Program-made: the position numbers and the translations under genes | Notes under the pieces: model-generated | Seen by the model: the letters and a program-made list of their open reading frames with translations, nothing else | What the model was told of the DNA's origin: nothing | Databases searched by the model: none | NCBI GenBank assembly: GCA_900073065.1 | Contig: FJOG01000032.1 | Span: 557,054-621,053, forward strand | DNA length: 64,000 nt | Source of the DNA: Phialocephala subalpina | Taxonomy: Eukaryota; Ascomycota; Leotiomycetes; Helotiales; Mollisiaceae | Direction: 5' to 3' | In this document: positions 53,947-64,000 of the stretch, piece after piece | How positions within the stretch are numbered: position 1 is the first letter of the stretch | Layout of the letters: the number at the start of each line of letters is the position of its first letter

Positions 53947-54715
53947 ATGCCCCAAGTTGAAAGGTCACAAACATGCGCATCTAGCTAGGGGAAAGGAAGC
54001 ATAATATAATAATCTTCGTGCAAGCTCGCTGTGCTTCAATGAACATCATACGACCCAAAATGATGCAATGCCCGATCCCCATGTTCTAGGTTGTTTGTGG
54101 AACGGAAACACTACTCTTACGGGTCTTTGGTACGGCTAGCTGAAAGGTGGCAAGCAAGCAAGATGAAACTGCTGCGTGTTGCACTTACATCACTAGAACG
54201 AGAATTGAATGCAAGAGTGAGTCGACCAGTGACATGGGTTAAGGCTGTTTTCCTGACCACTCTGGAGCCGTGCTGTGATTTTGAAGGGTGTCAACGGAGT
54301 TGATTCTTCTAAATCTACGTGAGAAGTCCTCTTATGGAAGGAGCTTCGAACTAGCTGACAAAGAAAACGTGATGTCACGTGCTGGATATCACAGTGCCAA
54401 GCGCATCAGTCCACCCACATCTAACTTACAAGCAATGTGGATGAACCGCTACTTGAAAAGAAGCCGCTAATTTAGCTTCTCTGAGAGGGTTCACATAATT
54501 CATTCATAATTTTTTCGAATAGAAATCTACCATGACCCTAGGTATTTGCGGGGCTGGGTAGATAGGTAGAAGAATTAGGTACAAGAGTAATTCTCCCCCC
54601 TCCGCGAAAACATTACCGTTAACCTTAGACAAAAGCCCAATATCGCCACACACCATGAGACAGCCTGCGACCCAAATTCGGTCAAAAGAGATGCCAGTAA
54701 GATTAGCGAGCATGT
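53947..54715. other. convergent 3' flanks of the two acyltransferase genes
   Basis: About 770 bases between two stop codons. Short frames only; no gene recognised. Confidence 0.5.
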
Positions 54716-56338
54716 TCAAAGTTTTGCTTTCTTCATCGCCATCGTCGCAAATGACTCTAGCACATTGTGTCGCACGCAGACATTCTCGCACACCGTCGCC
54801 ATGCCGACGTCTGCCATGAGGCGCTCTAAGACGATCTCTTCAGTACTAATGATGACGTCCAGGTCTCCATTGGGCTGTCTTGGGAGAATAATGACCTCGC
54901 CTCGCGGCGTTTCACGCGCAATGTATGGCTCACGCAGCGCGACGCTGCAGCCAAGCTCGCCTCCCCAATCAGCCCGCAAGCACAGAGCGAACATGGAATG
55001 ATCAGTCACCAGCATATCGATTGGACCTCTAGGAATCAGGCCCGGGCACATTGGCGTGCGGAGAGAAAGCTTCAGCAGCTCCATGTAGTCCGCCTCGCTC
55101 CAGGCGGTGCCGAACTGGCGAACTCTCTTTGCGATCCCCGAGATGCCCTTCCACTGGTCCTGCTGGGGCTTGAGTACATCGCGATCTACGGACACCCTGA
55201 CCAGATCCACACAAGCGCCGAGGAACGTCGCGGGCAAGGGCGGGTTCAGCCTGCGGCGGACGTCCATCGCTGTCACGATCTGCGCAGTCTGTGGCTCATT
55301 CCCGCGCCTGTTGCCTCCCTTGGCCATGCAGAGCCTCTGCCAGATGAATGCTGTTACAATGTCGAATTGGGACAGCTTTACGCCGGGGTCCACGCGTCTG
55401 ACAGCATCTGTCAAGGCGCGGAGCTTGGAGGGCGTAAAGCGCCAGATGCTCGTTGTCGGCTCCAAGAAATATTCGAGCTGGTCGGGGTTTGCCTCGGTGA
55501 CATCTGCCTTGACGAAAACGTTCCCAATGTCGTCGACCATCTTGTCTGGATCTGTAGGATCGAGCATGGTATAGGCCGTCAAGGTTTTGTTTAGAGCTCC
55601 AATCTCTTCTATTTGGAGCGGACTTTCGACAGCAGGCAGGAGTCGCTTTCGGTCGGGCCAGGGAAACTGTCTGGGGATCGCGACGGGTTTGCCAGCTGCC
55701 TCGGTGACCTGTCTCGTGTATTTGGCCCAGCTGATCATGGTTGCCGTGCCCTGCGCCAGATCGGTGATGAGATGAGAGAGCGAGCCGGTCCAGACGATGC
55801 CGCCGCGAACATGGCAGATCTTCGTCACAAACGTCGGTTGGCCTTCTTCGTTTGTAGGAAAGGGGTCTGGACGGAACTCTTTGAGGCCGTCAAGGTCCCC
55901 ATCCACATACGGAAAGCCGCACTCCTGCAGCTCGCTGAAGGAAGGAAATCTCGGGTCGTTGCTCGTGTCACTGAAGTGAAAGTAGACGCCAGCATGGGGC
56001 GCTGGCGGGATTTCCACGCCGAACTCACCACGCTCGCCTTGTCGAAGCGTGCCAGCGATGATGGGCTGCTCGCTGATCACAAGGCTCAAGCCTTGCTTAA
56101 GGTCGTAGAAGATTTGCTCGACATTCGCGCTGCTGCGGATCGGGAAGAACTGAGCGACGGAGTGATGGACTCGCGCGCATAGATTCTCGACGGCAGAGCA
56201 ACTGAATTGGATTGGCTTGATGGGCTTCGCGGGCTGCACAAAAGTCACACCCGAAGTGTGCAGTCGCGGCTGCGGGTCTGTCTGCATGCTCGCAAAGGAC
56301 AATTGTGATTCTGGTAGATACGAGAGACACAAAAGCAA
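54716..56338 (-). CDS. HXXXD acyltransferase, second gene
   Basis: Single exon, 540 residues from 56338; an alternative start at 56287 (MQTDPQPRLHTSGVTFVQPA) would give 523 and looks more family-like. HXXXD: WTGSLSHLITDLAQGTATM (His and Asp near 191-195). The C-terminal motif corresponding to DFGWG is LRADWGGELGCSVALREPYI. Other marks are AVENLCARVHHSVAQFFPI at the N-terminus and SQFDIVTAFIWQRLCMAK (about 330). It is predicted to transfer an acyl group from CoA to a hydroxylated secondary metabolite. It shares only the family framework with the gene at 52.5 kb. It is convergent with that gene and 2.1 kb from a PDR pump across an AT island. Confidence 0.88.
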   Translation of the reverse strand: MLLCLSYLPESQLSFASMQTDPQPRLHTSGVTFVQPAKPIKPIQFSCSAVENLCARVHHSVAQFFPIRSSANVEQIFYDLKQGLSLVISEQPIIAGTLRQGERGEFGVEIPPAPHAGVYFHFSDTSNDPRFPSFSELQECGFPYVDGDLDGLKEFRPDPFPTNEEGQPTFVTKICHVRGGIVWTGSLSHLITDLAQGTATMISWAKYTRQVTEAAGKPVAIPRQFPWPDRKRLLPAVESPLQIEEIGALNKTLTAYTMLDPTDPDKMVDDIGNVFVKADVTEANPDQLEYFLEPTTSIWRFTPSKLRALTDAVRRVDPGVKLSQFDIVTAFIWQRLCMAKGGNRRGNEPQTAQIVTAMDVRRRLNPPLPATFLGACVDLVRVSVDRDVLKPQQDQWKGISGIAKRVRQFGTAWSEADYMELLKLSLRTPMCPGLIPRGPIDMLVTDHSMFALCLRADWGGELGCSVALREPYIARETPRGEVIILPRQPNGDLDVIISTEEIVLERLMADVGMATVCENVCVRHNVLESFATMAMKKAKL

Positions 56339-57079
56339 GAGAGTTGAAGAGAGAGCAGTAAAGGTAGCTCAAGCAACTTTCCACATGACATATTATGACA
56401 GACCTTAAGTACTGTACCTGCACAGAGTACTTGTCCGGCAAAAGTAGCGCCACACAACCAGGACTCTTTAGCATGTGCTTGGTGCGGATATCAAAGAAGC
56501 TCCTATCGTGGTATGGCCGATGTCCAGCATGTCGACCTATTGCCCCGCGAAACAACACGATTAGAGCAAAGGGGCATGTGAAAAGTCTCGATACTGTACA
56601 GGATAGATCACTTAGTACCATTTCATACCTGACTACAGTAGCTAGTACCATTACCTCGGCCAAGGCAGCCTGTGCGTGGCCGAGGCCAATGTTCCATCGT
56701 GAAATTTGAATAAAAATGCAGCACGGCAGCTGGGATCATCAGGCACAATTTACCCCGCAAACGCTGCTGATGCGCATCGCCACAGGGGAGGACGCGGGTG
56801 GCGCCGACGGTGCGGCACCCTAGTTCTAGCTCCTGCTTGGCATTCTCGTGCCTGCAGGTGGCACTATCGCTAAGCTACCCCGCAATCGGACGAAACTCGG
56901 CAGTCGTTGGAACTCCAGATGTCGGCAAAGAAACTTGCATGTAGCTTCACCACCCCCACCCCCACCCACACTCCCCCCCCGTATCCCAAAACCATGTAAG
57001 CACATGCGTTCGCATGACTGGTGCCAAAACGGATAAACATGCGAACCCCGCTTGAACCGAGTGACCGCGGTCTCCCATG
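56339..57079. promoter_or_regulatory. upstream flank of the second acyltransferase gene, with a C/A low-complexity run
   Basis: No supported gene. A run of CACCCCCACCCCCACCCAC and a poly-C stretch lie at about 56947-56983. The flank near 56.34-56.7 kb should contain the minus-strand promoter. Confidence 0.4.
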
Positions 57080-58240
57080 CCAATCAAAAGTCGCTCGTTA
57101 TAATATTATAATTCGTATTTGAAAGTTCCTATAATTTTTAATTTAAAAGCGCATTGTTTCGCGAAACGTGTTCCTCCTCCTTCTTTAAACATTATAATAT
57201 ATTATTATAATATATTTCTTTTAAACTTATAAATAATAATCTTTTTCTAAAGAAAATATTTATTAAATTTAAAAAAAATCAAATTATTAATATATATAAT
57301 AATAATAATATAATTAAAATTATCATTTAATAGTTTTATTTTTATTTATATATAAGTATTAATAATATTATTAAGAAAAAAATATTACGTGATAATAAAT
57401 ACTTTTTATTTTAAATTAATTATTTAAATATTAAAAAATAATTTATATTATAATATATTTATTATTTCTTTGAGAATATTTATATTAAATATATAAATAT
57501 TAATAAATAATTTATTTAATATTTCACGTATTAATATTTAAATATAAAGAAATAAAAAATATATATATAAAATAATAAAAAGTTTTATAAATAGAAATAA
57601 TAATTAAAAGTAATTTAAATTTATAAAACAAATAAAAATATAAAAAATTATAATTTAAATATATTTTCAAAACTTTGGATAATTTAATTTTTATATTATA
57701 AACCGGAATTTTAAGAATTAAAAATATAAATATTCCATTAATTTTTATATTAAAATTTTAAATATAAAATTTATTTTAATTTATAAAAAACTTAATTTAA
57801 AATATATATTTATATATAATAATATTTTTATTTATTATATCAAAAAAATTAAAATTTAATTCGCTATTAAAGGAATTATATAACTTATAAATTAGTTTTT
57901 TTATTCTTTTGATTTAAATTAAATTATAATAAATAAATTAGAATTAGAATATACGCGATAAAAATTATAATTTTGTTTTTAATTAGCTTGGGATACTTTA
58001 AACTAAGAATTATTTAATACTTTAAATATAAATATAAGTATTCTAATAAAAATAATTATTAAAACCAAAGAATAATATATAAAATATTAAATTTAATTTT
58101 AAATATTTCTAAGGGATTTTTATATCTTTAGAAAGAAAATATATAAACGCATTAATAATATTAATCAAATTTGAATTTGAATTATAATTAGTAAAGTTAT
58201 ATAAAGTTTAAGTTTTTGGAAAGTATAGGATGCGGGGTCA
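57080..58240. repeat. AT-rich island 4 (RIP-like)
   Basis: About 1.15 kb of very low GC, the longest island in the window, with no open frame. It separates the acyltransferase pair from the PDR transporter. Confidence 0.75.
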
Positions 58241-58452
58241 AAAAAAAATTACGGGAACTTTAGGGCACGGATTATACCACCACCTCGTTGATATGTTCTT
58301 TTCTCATTGCATGACTCAGTAGAAGTCGTCACATCCATCTGATCCTCTGCTGCATCTTGTGACTTGCCGTCTCGCAGCCTCGCTCGACCGTTTGAGCGTC
58401 TGCGTACCTCGGCCTCCTTCTGCTCGGGAGAGTCCGCAGGTTTGACCCCAAG

Positions 58453-61400
58453 ATGATCTCTCTGGCGGCATTGGTATTCGACGATGCTGCGCAGCGGACT
58501 GCCGGCGGGCACGCTCGCAGCGACAGAAGGTGGACTTATAGCAGTCAAAGGTCTTGTATCCAGATGATCGATGCCGAGTCCAGAAAGACTGGTGCAGAAC
58601 GACAGGCTCAACACAACGATAACGTTCGGCAACTTGCAAAGAACATGTCTCGTTGGTCGTGTAATACCGATTTTACTGCAGAGGCCAATCCTTTCCAACC
58701 ACCACAGAATAGCGCACTCGACCCAAACGGCTCGGCTTTCGAGGCAAGAGCCTGGACCAAAGCAGTTCTTGCCCTTCGATCAAAAGATCCTGCAAAGTAT
58801 GCAGAGAGGACTGCCGGCGTCGCCTTCCGTGATCTCAATGCCTACGGCTTTGGAGTGCCTACAGACTATCAGCAGACTGTAGGCAATGTCTGGCTAGGAG
58901 CCCTCGGTCTAGTACGCAAGCATCTTGGAACTGAAAAGAGGAAGATCGAGATACTTAGAGGTCTCGATGGGATAGTCGAAGCCGGAGAGATGCTTGTTGT
59001 ACTGGGTCCTCCCGGTTCTGGCTGTACGACCTTCCTCAAAACCATATCTGGCGAAACCCACGGCTTCAGCGTTGACGAGAGGTCACATTTGAACTATCAA
59101 GGTGAACTCATTCGGCATTTTCAATTGTCAAGTCAGCTAACTCGCGATTTGGACAGGCATCAGTGCAAAGCAGATGCAAAACGAGTTCAGGGGCGAGGCT
59201 ATATACACAGCTGAGAACGACGTCCACTTCCCGATGCTTACAGTCGGACAGACGCTTTATTTTGCCGCTAGAGCGCGTGCTCCCCGTGAAATTCCAGGTG
59301 GTGTTTCAAAAGACGTCTATGCCCAACACATGCGTGATGTTGTTATGGCCACCTGTGGAATCCTACATACTCTGGATACCAATGTCGGCAATGACTTTGC
59401 TCGCGGTGTATCTGGCGGCGAACGCAAGCGTGTTACCATTGCGGAGGCGATGCTGTCGCAGGCTCCTTTACAATGCTGGTAAGTCTTCCTCAGGCTCAGC
59501 ATCGAACTCCATTCTATCTAGCCTGTCTAACTCTTGCCCGTCTTGATTTCCCTTTGTCGTTCTTTTTGTCGCCAAGTTGCCTCACTACATCGATTCTGCT
59601 TGCGCAGTGTCTACAAGTTCAGCCGTACTGCTGTCTCGCTACATACAGCTTACGATTTATCAGGGATAATTCCACACGTGGTCTCGACGCGGCAAATGCT
59701 ATAGAATTCGCCAGGACTCTTAGAATGAGTACAGAACTCACAGGCGCCATGGCCTGTGTTTCTATTTACCAGGCTTCCCAAACTACCTACGACCTATTTG
59801 ACAAAATCTTGCTCTTGTATGAAGGCCGTCAAATTTTCTTCGGAAAAACCACCGAGGCTAAGCAATACTTCCTTGATCTAGGCTTTGACTGTCCCGCTCG
59901 CCAAACAGATGCCGACTTTCTGACATCTATGACCAATCCACAAGAGCGTTTAGTCCGTGCAGGTTACGAACATCTCGTTCCACAAACCCCACATGACTTT
60001 GCAGACTTGTGGTACAACAGCTCCAATTATGCCCAACTCAAGCAAGATCTTAACGCGTACGACAGACGATTTGCCATAGGCGGCAAATATCTCGAAGAGT
60101 TTGCTGCATCTCGCAGAGCTCAACAAGCAAGTAGTCAGCGAAGGAAATCACCATTCACCCTGGCCTTTTTCGAGCAAATCAGCTTATGCCTGTGGCGTGG
60201 CTTCACCAGGCTGAGAGCGGATCCGTCCGTCACGCTCGTGGCGGCTTTCTTCAACATTCTGATGGCCTTGGTAGTCTCATCCGTGTTTTATAACCTCCAG
60301 CCTACTACCGGAAGCTTCTTTCAGCGTGGCGCTTTATTGTTCTTCGCCGTTCTGCTAAACGCTTTCGCCTCAGCACTCGAGGTAGGTGAACTTCAGAGCG
60401 TATTGAGCGGTCTTCCGCTAAGACTTATTAATAGATCATCACTCTCTACGCCCAGCGACCCATCGTCGAGAAGCATGCTAGATATGCACTGTATCACCCA
60501 TCAGCCGAGGCGTTTGCAAGCATGATCACGGATATTCCTTATAAAATCACAAACTCTATCTGCTTCAACCTCGTTCTTTACTTCATGGCCAACCTTAGAC
60601 GCGAACCAGGCCCCTTTTTCTTCTTTCTTCTCGTCTCGTTTATTGTCACGCTTGTTATGTCAATGATGTTTAGGACGATCGCTTCCGTGACCCGTACGTT
60701 GGAGCAGGCTCTAGCGCCTTCGGCACTTATAATTACAGCTCTTGTTATCTATACTGGATTCGCAATCCCGACTACATATATGGTCGGCTGGGCACGCTGG
60801 ATTAATTTCATCAACCCTGTGGCATACGGCTTTGAAGCTATCATGGCTAACGAATTTCATAACCGCAACTTCACTTGCAGCAGCTATGTTCCATTTGGCG
60901 GCCTCTATGACGATGTGCCTCCGGTCAATAGAGCCTGTGTCGCTATTGGCTCTGTTCTTGGACAGACTACAGTGAATGGAGACGTTTATCTCGCCAGCGC
61001 CTTTGGTTACCATAACTCCCACAAATGGCGGAACGTCGGCATTATGACCGCTTTCCTCGTGCTCTTCCTCATCACCTACGTCTGGTCCGCAGAGACTGTG
61101 CGAGCGAAGAAGAGTCAAGGAGAAGTACTCCTGTTCCAACGCCGGAAATTCGAACGAGAGATCAGCAAGCAGCAGCGCACCGATACTGAAAAGGGTCAAT
61201 CTGGTATTCCAATGCAAGTCATCACGGACAAATTCATCCTCAAAGAGCAGTTGCATCTTCAGAAACATACTGCAACCTTTCATTGGTCCGACATAACCTA
61301 TGACATCAAGGTCAAAGGAGGAACTCGTAGGTTATTGAACATGATAGACGGCTGGGTAAAGCCTGGAACACTTACGGCTCTGATGGGTGAATCTGGCGCT

Positions 61401-63294
61401 GGCAAAACTACACTACTCGATGTACTTGCCTCACGAAAAACTGTTGGCATAATCGGAGGCGATATGCTTGTTGATGATCGCGCCAAAGATGCAAGCTTTC
61501 AACGCAAAACTGGATACGTCCAGCAGCAAGATCTGCACCTACAGACCTCGACTGTCCGTGAAGCACTCAACTTCTCTGCCTTACTCCGGCAGCCTGCCTA
61601 CATCAAGCGAGCAGATCGACTGGCATATGTGGATGAGGTGATTGAACTTCTTGACATGCAGCCATTTGCAGATGCTGTTGTCGGTGTCCCTGGCGAAGGT
61701 CTCAATGTCGAACAACGGAAGCGCCTCACGATTGGCGTAGAGCTTGCTGCAAGGCCACAGCTTCTGCTCTTTCTCGATGAGCCAACGTCTGGCTTGGATT
61801 CTCAAACGTCCTGGTCGATCTGTGACCTCTTAGATAAGTTGACTAAGAATGGCCAGGCGATCTTGTGTACCATCCATCAACCCTCTGCGATATTATTTCA
61901 GCGTTTCGACCGCCTCTTGTTCCTCGCAAAAGGCGGCAACCCCGTATACTTTGGTCCCATTGGCGACAATGCCTCGATACTCACTGGGTACTTGGAGCGA
62001 AACGGTGCAGCACCTTGTGGCGCAACGCAGAATCCAGCGGAATGGATGTTGGAAGTTATTGGTGCGGCTCCAGGCTCTTCGACCACCATCGACTGGCCGC
62101 GCGTATGGTGTGCAAGCAAGGAATACCAAGAGGTCAAAAGCGAGCTCAGGACGTTGCAGGGTCATCGGGCTATCGATGATTCGAGCTCAGAAATGACCAT
62201 CGACGCCAAACAGGCATTCCAGGAGTTTGCGCAGCCATTTTCTGTACAGTCCTGGGAAGTTACGAAACGCGTTTTCCAGCAGACTTGGCGAGATCCCGTC
62301 TATATTTACAGCAAGCTTGCTTTGTGTCTGTTCTCTGCCTTGTTCATTGGCTTCTCCTTCTTCAAAGCGCCCAACAGCCAGACTGGGCTACAAAATCAGA
62401 TGTTTGGCATCTTCATGCGTAAGCTCCCGCTACCTGAATTTTCTGAGCAGTATCAGCGCTGACTTGCTTGAAGTTGGCAGCATTTTGCCCAATCTGGTGG
62501 AGCAAACGCATCCTCGTTTTGTCACACAACGCGACCTGTACGAGGCGAGAGAACGACCTTCGAAGTCTTATTCCTGGAAGTCGTTCATGCTTGCCAACAT
62601 ACTGGTAGAACTTCTATGGCAGCTGCCTATGGCAGTAGTCATCTTCTTCTGCTGGTATTATCCGACTGGACTTTGGCGCAACGCCGAAGCAACTGACTCG
62701 GTCACCATACGAGGGCTCCAAATGTTCCTCTTCATCCTCCAATTCATGATTTATGCATCTACTTTCGCTAACGCTACAATTGCTGGCGTTGGCTCGGCGG
62801 AGGTCGGAGGCGCGTTGACCAATGTCTTGTTTTCGCTCGCACTTATCTTTTGTGGTGTCCTAGCCACGAAGGACCAGCTACCAGGATTCTGGGTTTTCAT
62901 GTACCGACTATCACCGTTAACCTACTTGGTAGCCGGCATGCTCACGACGGCGGTCGCAGACACGGATCTCGTGTGTGCAACAAACGAGCTGCTCCGATTC
63001 GACGCCTTGCCGGGACAGAACTGCTCCGCCTACCTTGCTCCGTACATCAACATCTTGGGCGGTTACCTCCAGCCTAGCACTGAAGGTTCTGCTCGTTGCG
63101 AGTTTTGCCCGTACGGCAACACCGATCAGTACCTTGCTCTCCTCGACATGCACTACGATCAAAGCTGGCGCAATTTCGGCATCTTGTGGGTGTTCATTCT
63201 GTTCAACGTCTGCTTCGCCTTTTTCGTATATTGGCTTGTCAGGGTACCGAAGAAGTGGAGCTTGAAGGGCAAGGACAGACGGGGGAGGCGGTAG
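58453..63294 (+). CDS. PDR-type full-size ABC transporter (ABCG), 5 exons
   Basis: Exons 58453-59101, 59157-59478, 59664-60381, 60435-62418 and 62474-63294 join in phase to 1497 residues, the normal PDR length, in (NBD-TMD)2 order. NBD1: Walker [14 protein letters not shown] (about 185), signature [18 protein letters not shown]1 has helices from about 475 ([20 protein letters not shown]). NBD2: Walker [15 protein letters not shown] (about 880), signature [16 protein letters not shown], Walker [17 protein letters not shown]2 follows. The last intron uses donor GTAAGC and acceptor TTGAAG to give FMLGSILPNL; other acceptors break the frame. Intron 2 is unusually long (185 bp). PDR pumps export drugs and metabolites across the plasma membrane. 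The start is uncertain: 58453 or Met 58564 are both open. Confidence 0.88.
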
Positions 63295-63492
63295 TTTTCG
63301 TAAAGTTATCGCGAAATCGGGCTGCAGTGCGTACTGTTGCAGAAGCGAGCGATGCCATTCAAATTGAACCGATGAATCCCATGGAAGCATCCGCTCTTCT
63401 GCATTCCTCAATGACGGTGTCTATTGTTGAGTCAGGTGCTTCTGAGCTTGTCGCGCGAATTGAATTCATTCCACTGGCTATTGTTCAAGCCG

Positions 63493-64000
63493 CCGTGGAA
63501 TTTCTGAACTGCCAAGTTCTCAAGAATCTGAATATTAGAGGAAACTTATTCTTACTTGATTTAATGGACTTATCTTAAAAAGATATTTATAATTTCCCGT
63601 GTGTAATTTAAAGTATATATATATATATTATTCTTTGATTATATATTTCAATTTGAAATTATTTTAATTTAAAGTAAATTATAATTTACAAGTAATTCGA
63701 TTCTTATATTATTTATAATTTTTAATTAGAATAATTATAATTTATAAATTTCTAATTTCGAAATTAATTTAAAAAAGTAAATATTATATTATTTCTTTTA
63801 TATAAATATAAAAAATATAAATTTCTAATTATATTCTTTTAATTATTATAACTTTTATTATTTTTCTATTATAATAAAATATATTATAAAGTAATTATAA
63901 AAGTAATTTTTTTATTTTATATTTTTATTTTCTTAAAATATTTTTTTTTAAATTTATATTATTTAATAAATTTTTTTTTTATATATTCGATTAATATATT
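63493..64000 (+). repeat. duplicated segment, copy B, running off the window
   Basis: It begins inside a frame that continues from the PDR 3' flank, and encodes AVEFLNCQVLKNLNIRGN then LFLLDLMDLS and a stop, a mutated copy of the thioesterase C-terminus at 42.1 kb. The flank is the same AT-rich sequence with C-to-T and G-to-A changes, and part of AT island 2 is missing between about 63780 and the matching position near 42698. The left breakpoint is at about 63492. Confidence 0.85.

Noticed and set aside
60711..61283. 190-codon minus-strand frame
   Set aside because: Antisense to the PDR transporter coding exon, which has clear family motifs.
62419..62473. Apparent frameshift in the PDR transporter at the last exon junction
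   Set aside because: Using the TTGAAG acceptor at 62473 restores the frame and gives [13 protein letters not shown], so the gene is intact.
1..64000. Starship-type giant element or NLR gene
   Set aside because: No DUF3435 tyrosine recombinase, NACHT/NB-ARC domain or element ends were seen; HET and C14-like genes alone are not evidence.

Overview
This is nuclear DNA of a filamentous ascomycete (Pezizomycotina). The evidence is short GT-AG introns of about 45-70 bases with CTAAC/CTGAC-like branch sites, and fungal-only families: HET, 2EXR, SAT4/rhodopsin-domain membrane proteins, MYND-DUF4470 and PDR-type ABC transporters. Several AT-rich islands and many TGG/CAG/CAA/CGA-to-stop changes look like repeat-induced point mutation (RIP). 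The mix of families resembles Leotiomycete or Sordariomycete genomes, but no species can be named. No tRNA, rRNA or CRISPR array was recognised.

Layout. 0-8 kb is decayed: a Fot1/pogo-type transposase remnant runs off the left edge, and two broken copies of one unrecognised gene family flank an intact low-complexity gene (4.9-5.7 kb). 9-14.5 kb holds ordinary genes: a GPI-type Ser/Thr-rich wall protein, a four-exon aldo-keto reductase and a five-exon SAT4-type membrane protein. 14.5-24.1 kb has four 2EXR loci. One is intact, one is split by a Tc1/mariner element with TA target duplications, and two are frameshifted; an intact HET gene (20.0-22.2 kb) lies among them. 24.4-32.9 kb holds a membrane protein, a second HET gene with a 269-bp TA-flanked inverted-repeat element next to it, a decayed conserved gene, and an intact MYND-DUF4470 gene.

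33-42 kb carries an ABCF/GCN20-like ATPase, a GH28 pectinase, an HNH-type gene of doubtful integrity, an aminoglycoside-phosphotransferase-like pseudogene broken by a 25-bp tandem repeat, and an acyl-protein-thioesterase-like hydrolase. 42-49.9 kb is an AT island followed by a HET pseudogene, a caspase-like (C14) pseudogene, a membrane-protein pseudogene and a LINE fragment. 50-64 kb has an intact small conserved gene, two HXXXD acyltransferases and a full-length PDR transporter, separated by AT islands. The right end repeats the tail of the 42-kb thioesterase locus.

Interpretation. The window looks like an accessory, transposon-battered compartment rich in nonself-recognition-type genes (HET, C14-like). 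The two acyltransferases and the PDR pump could be part of a small metabolite modification and export set, but no backbone synthase is visible, so this is only a suggestion.
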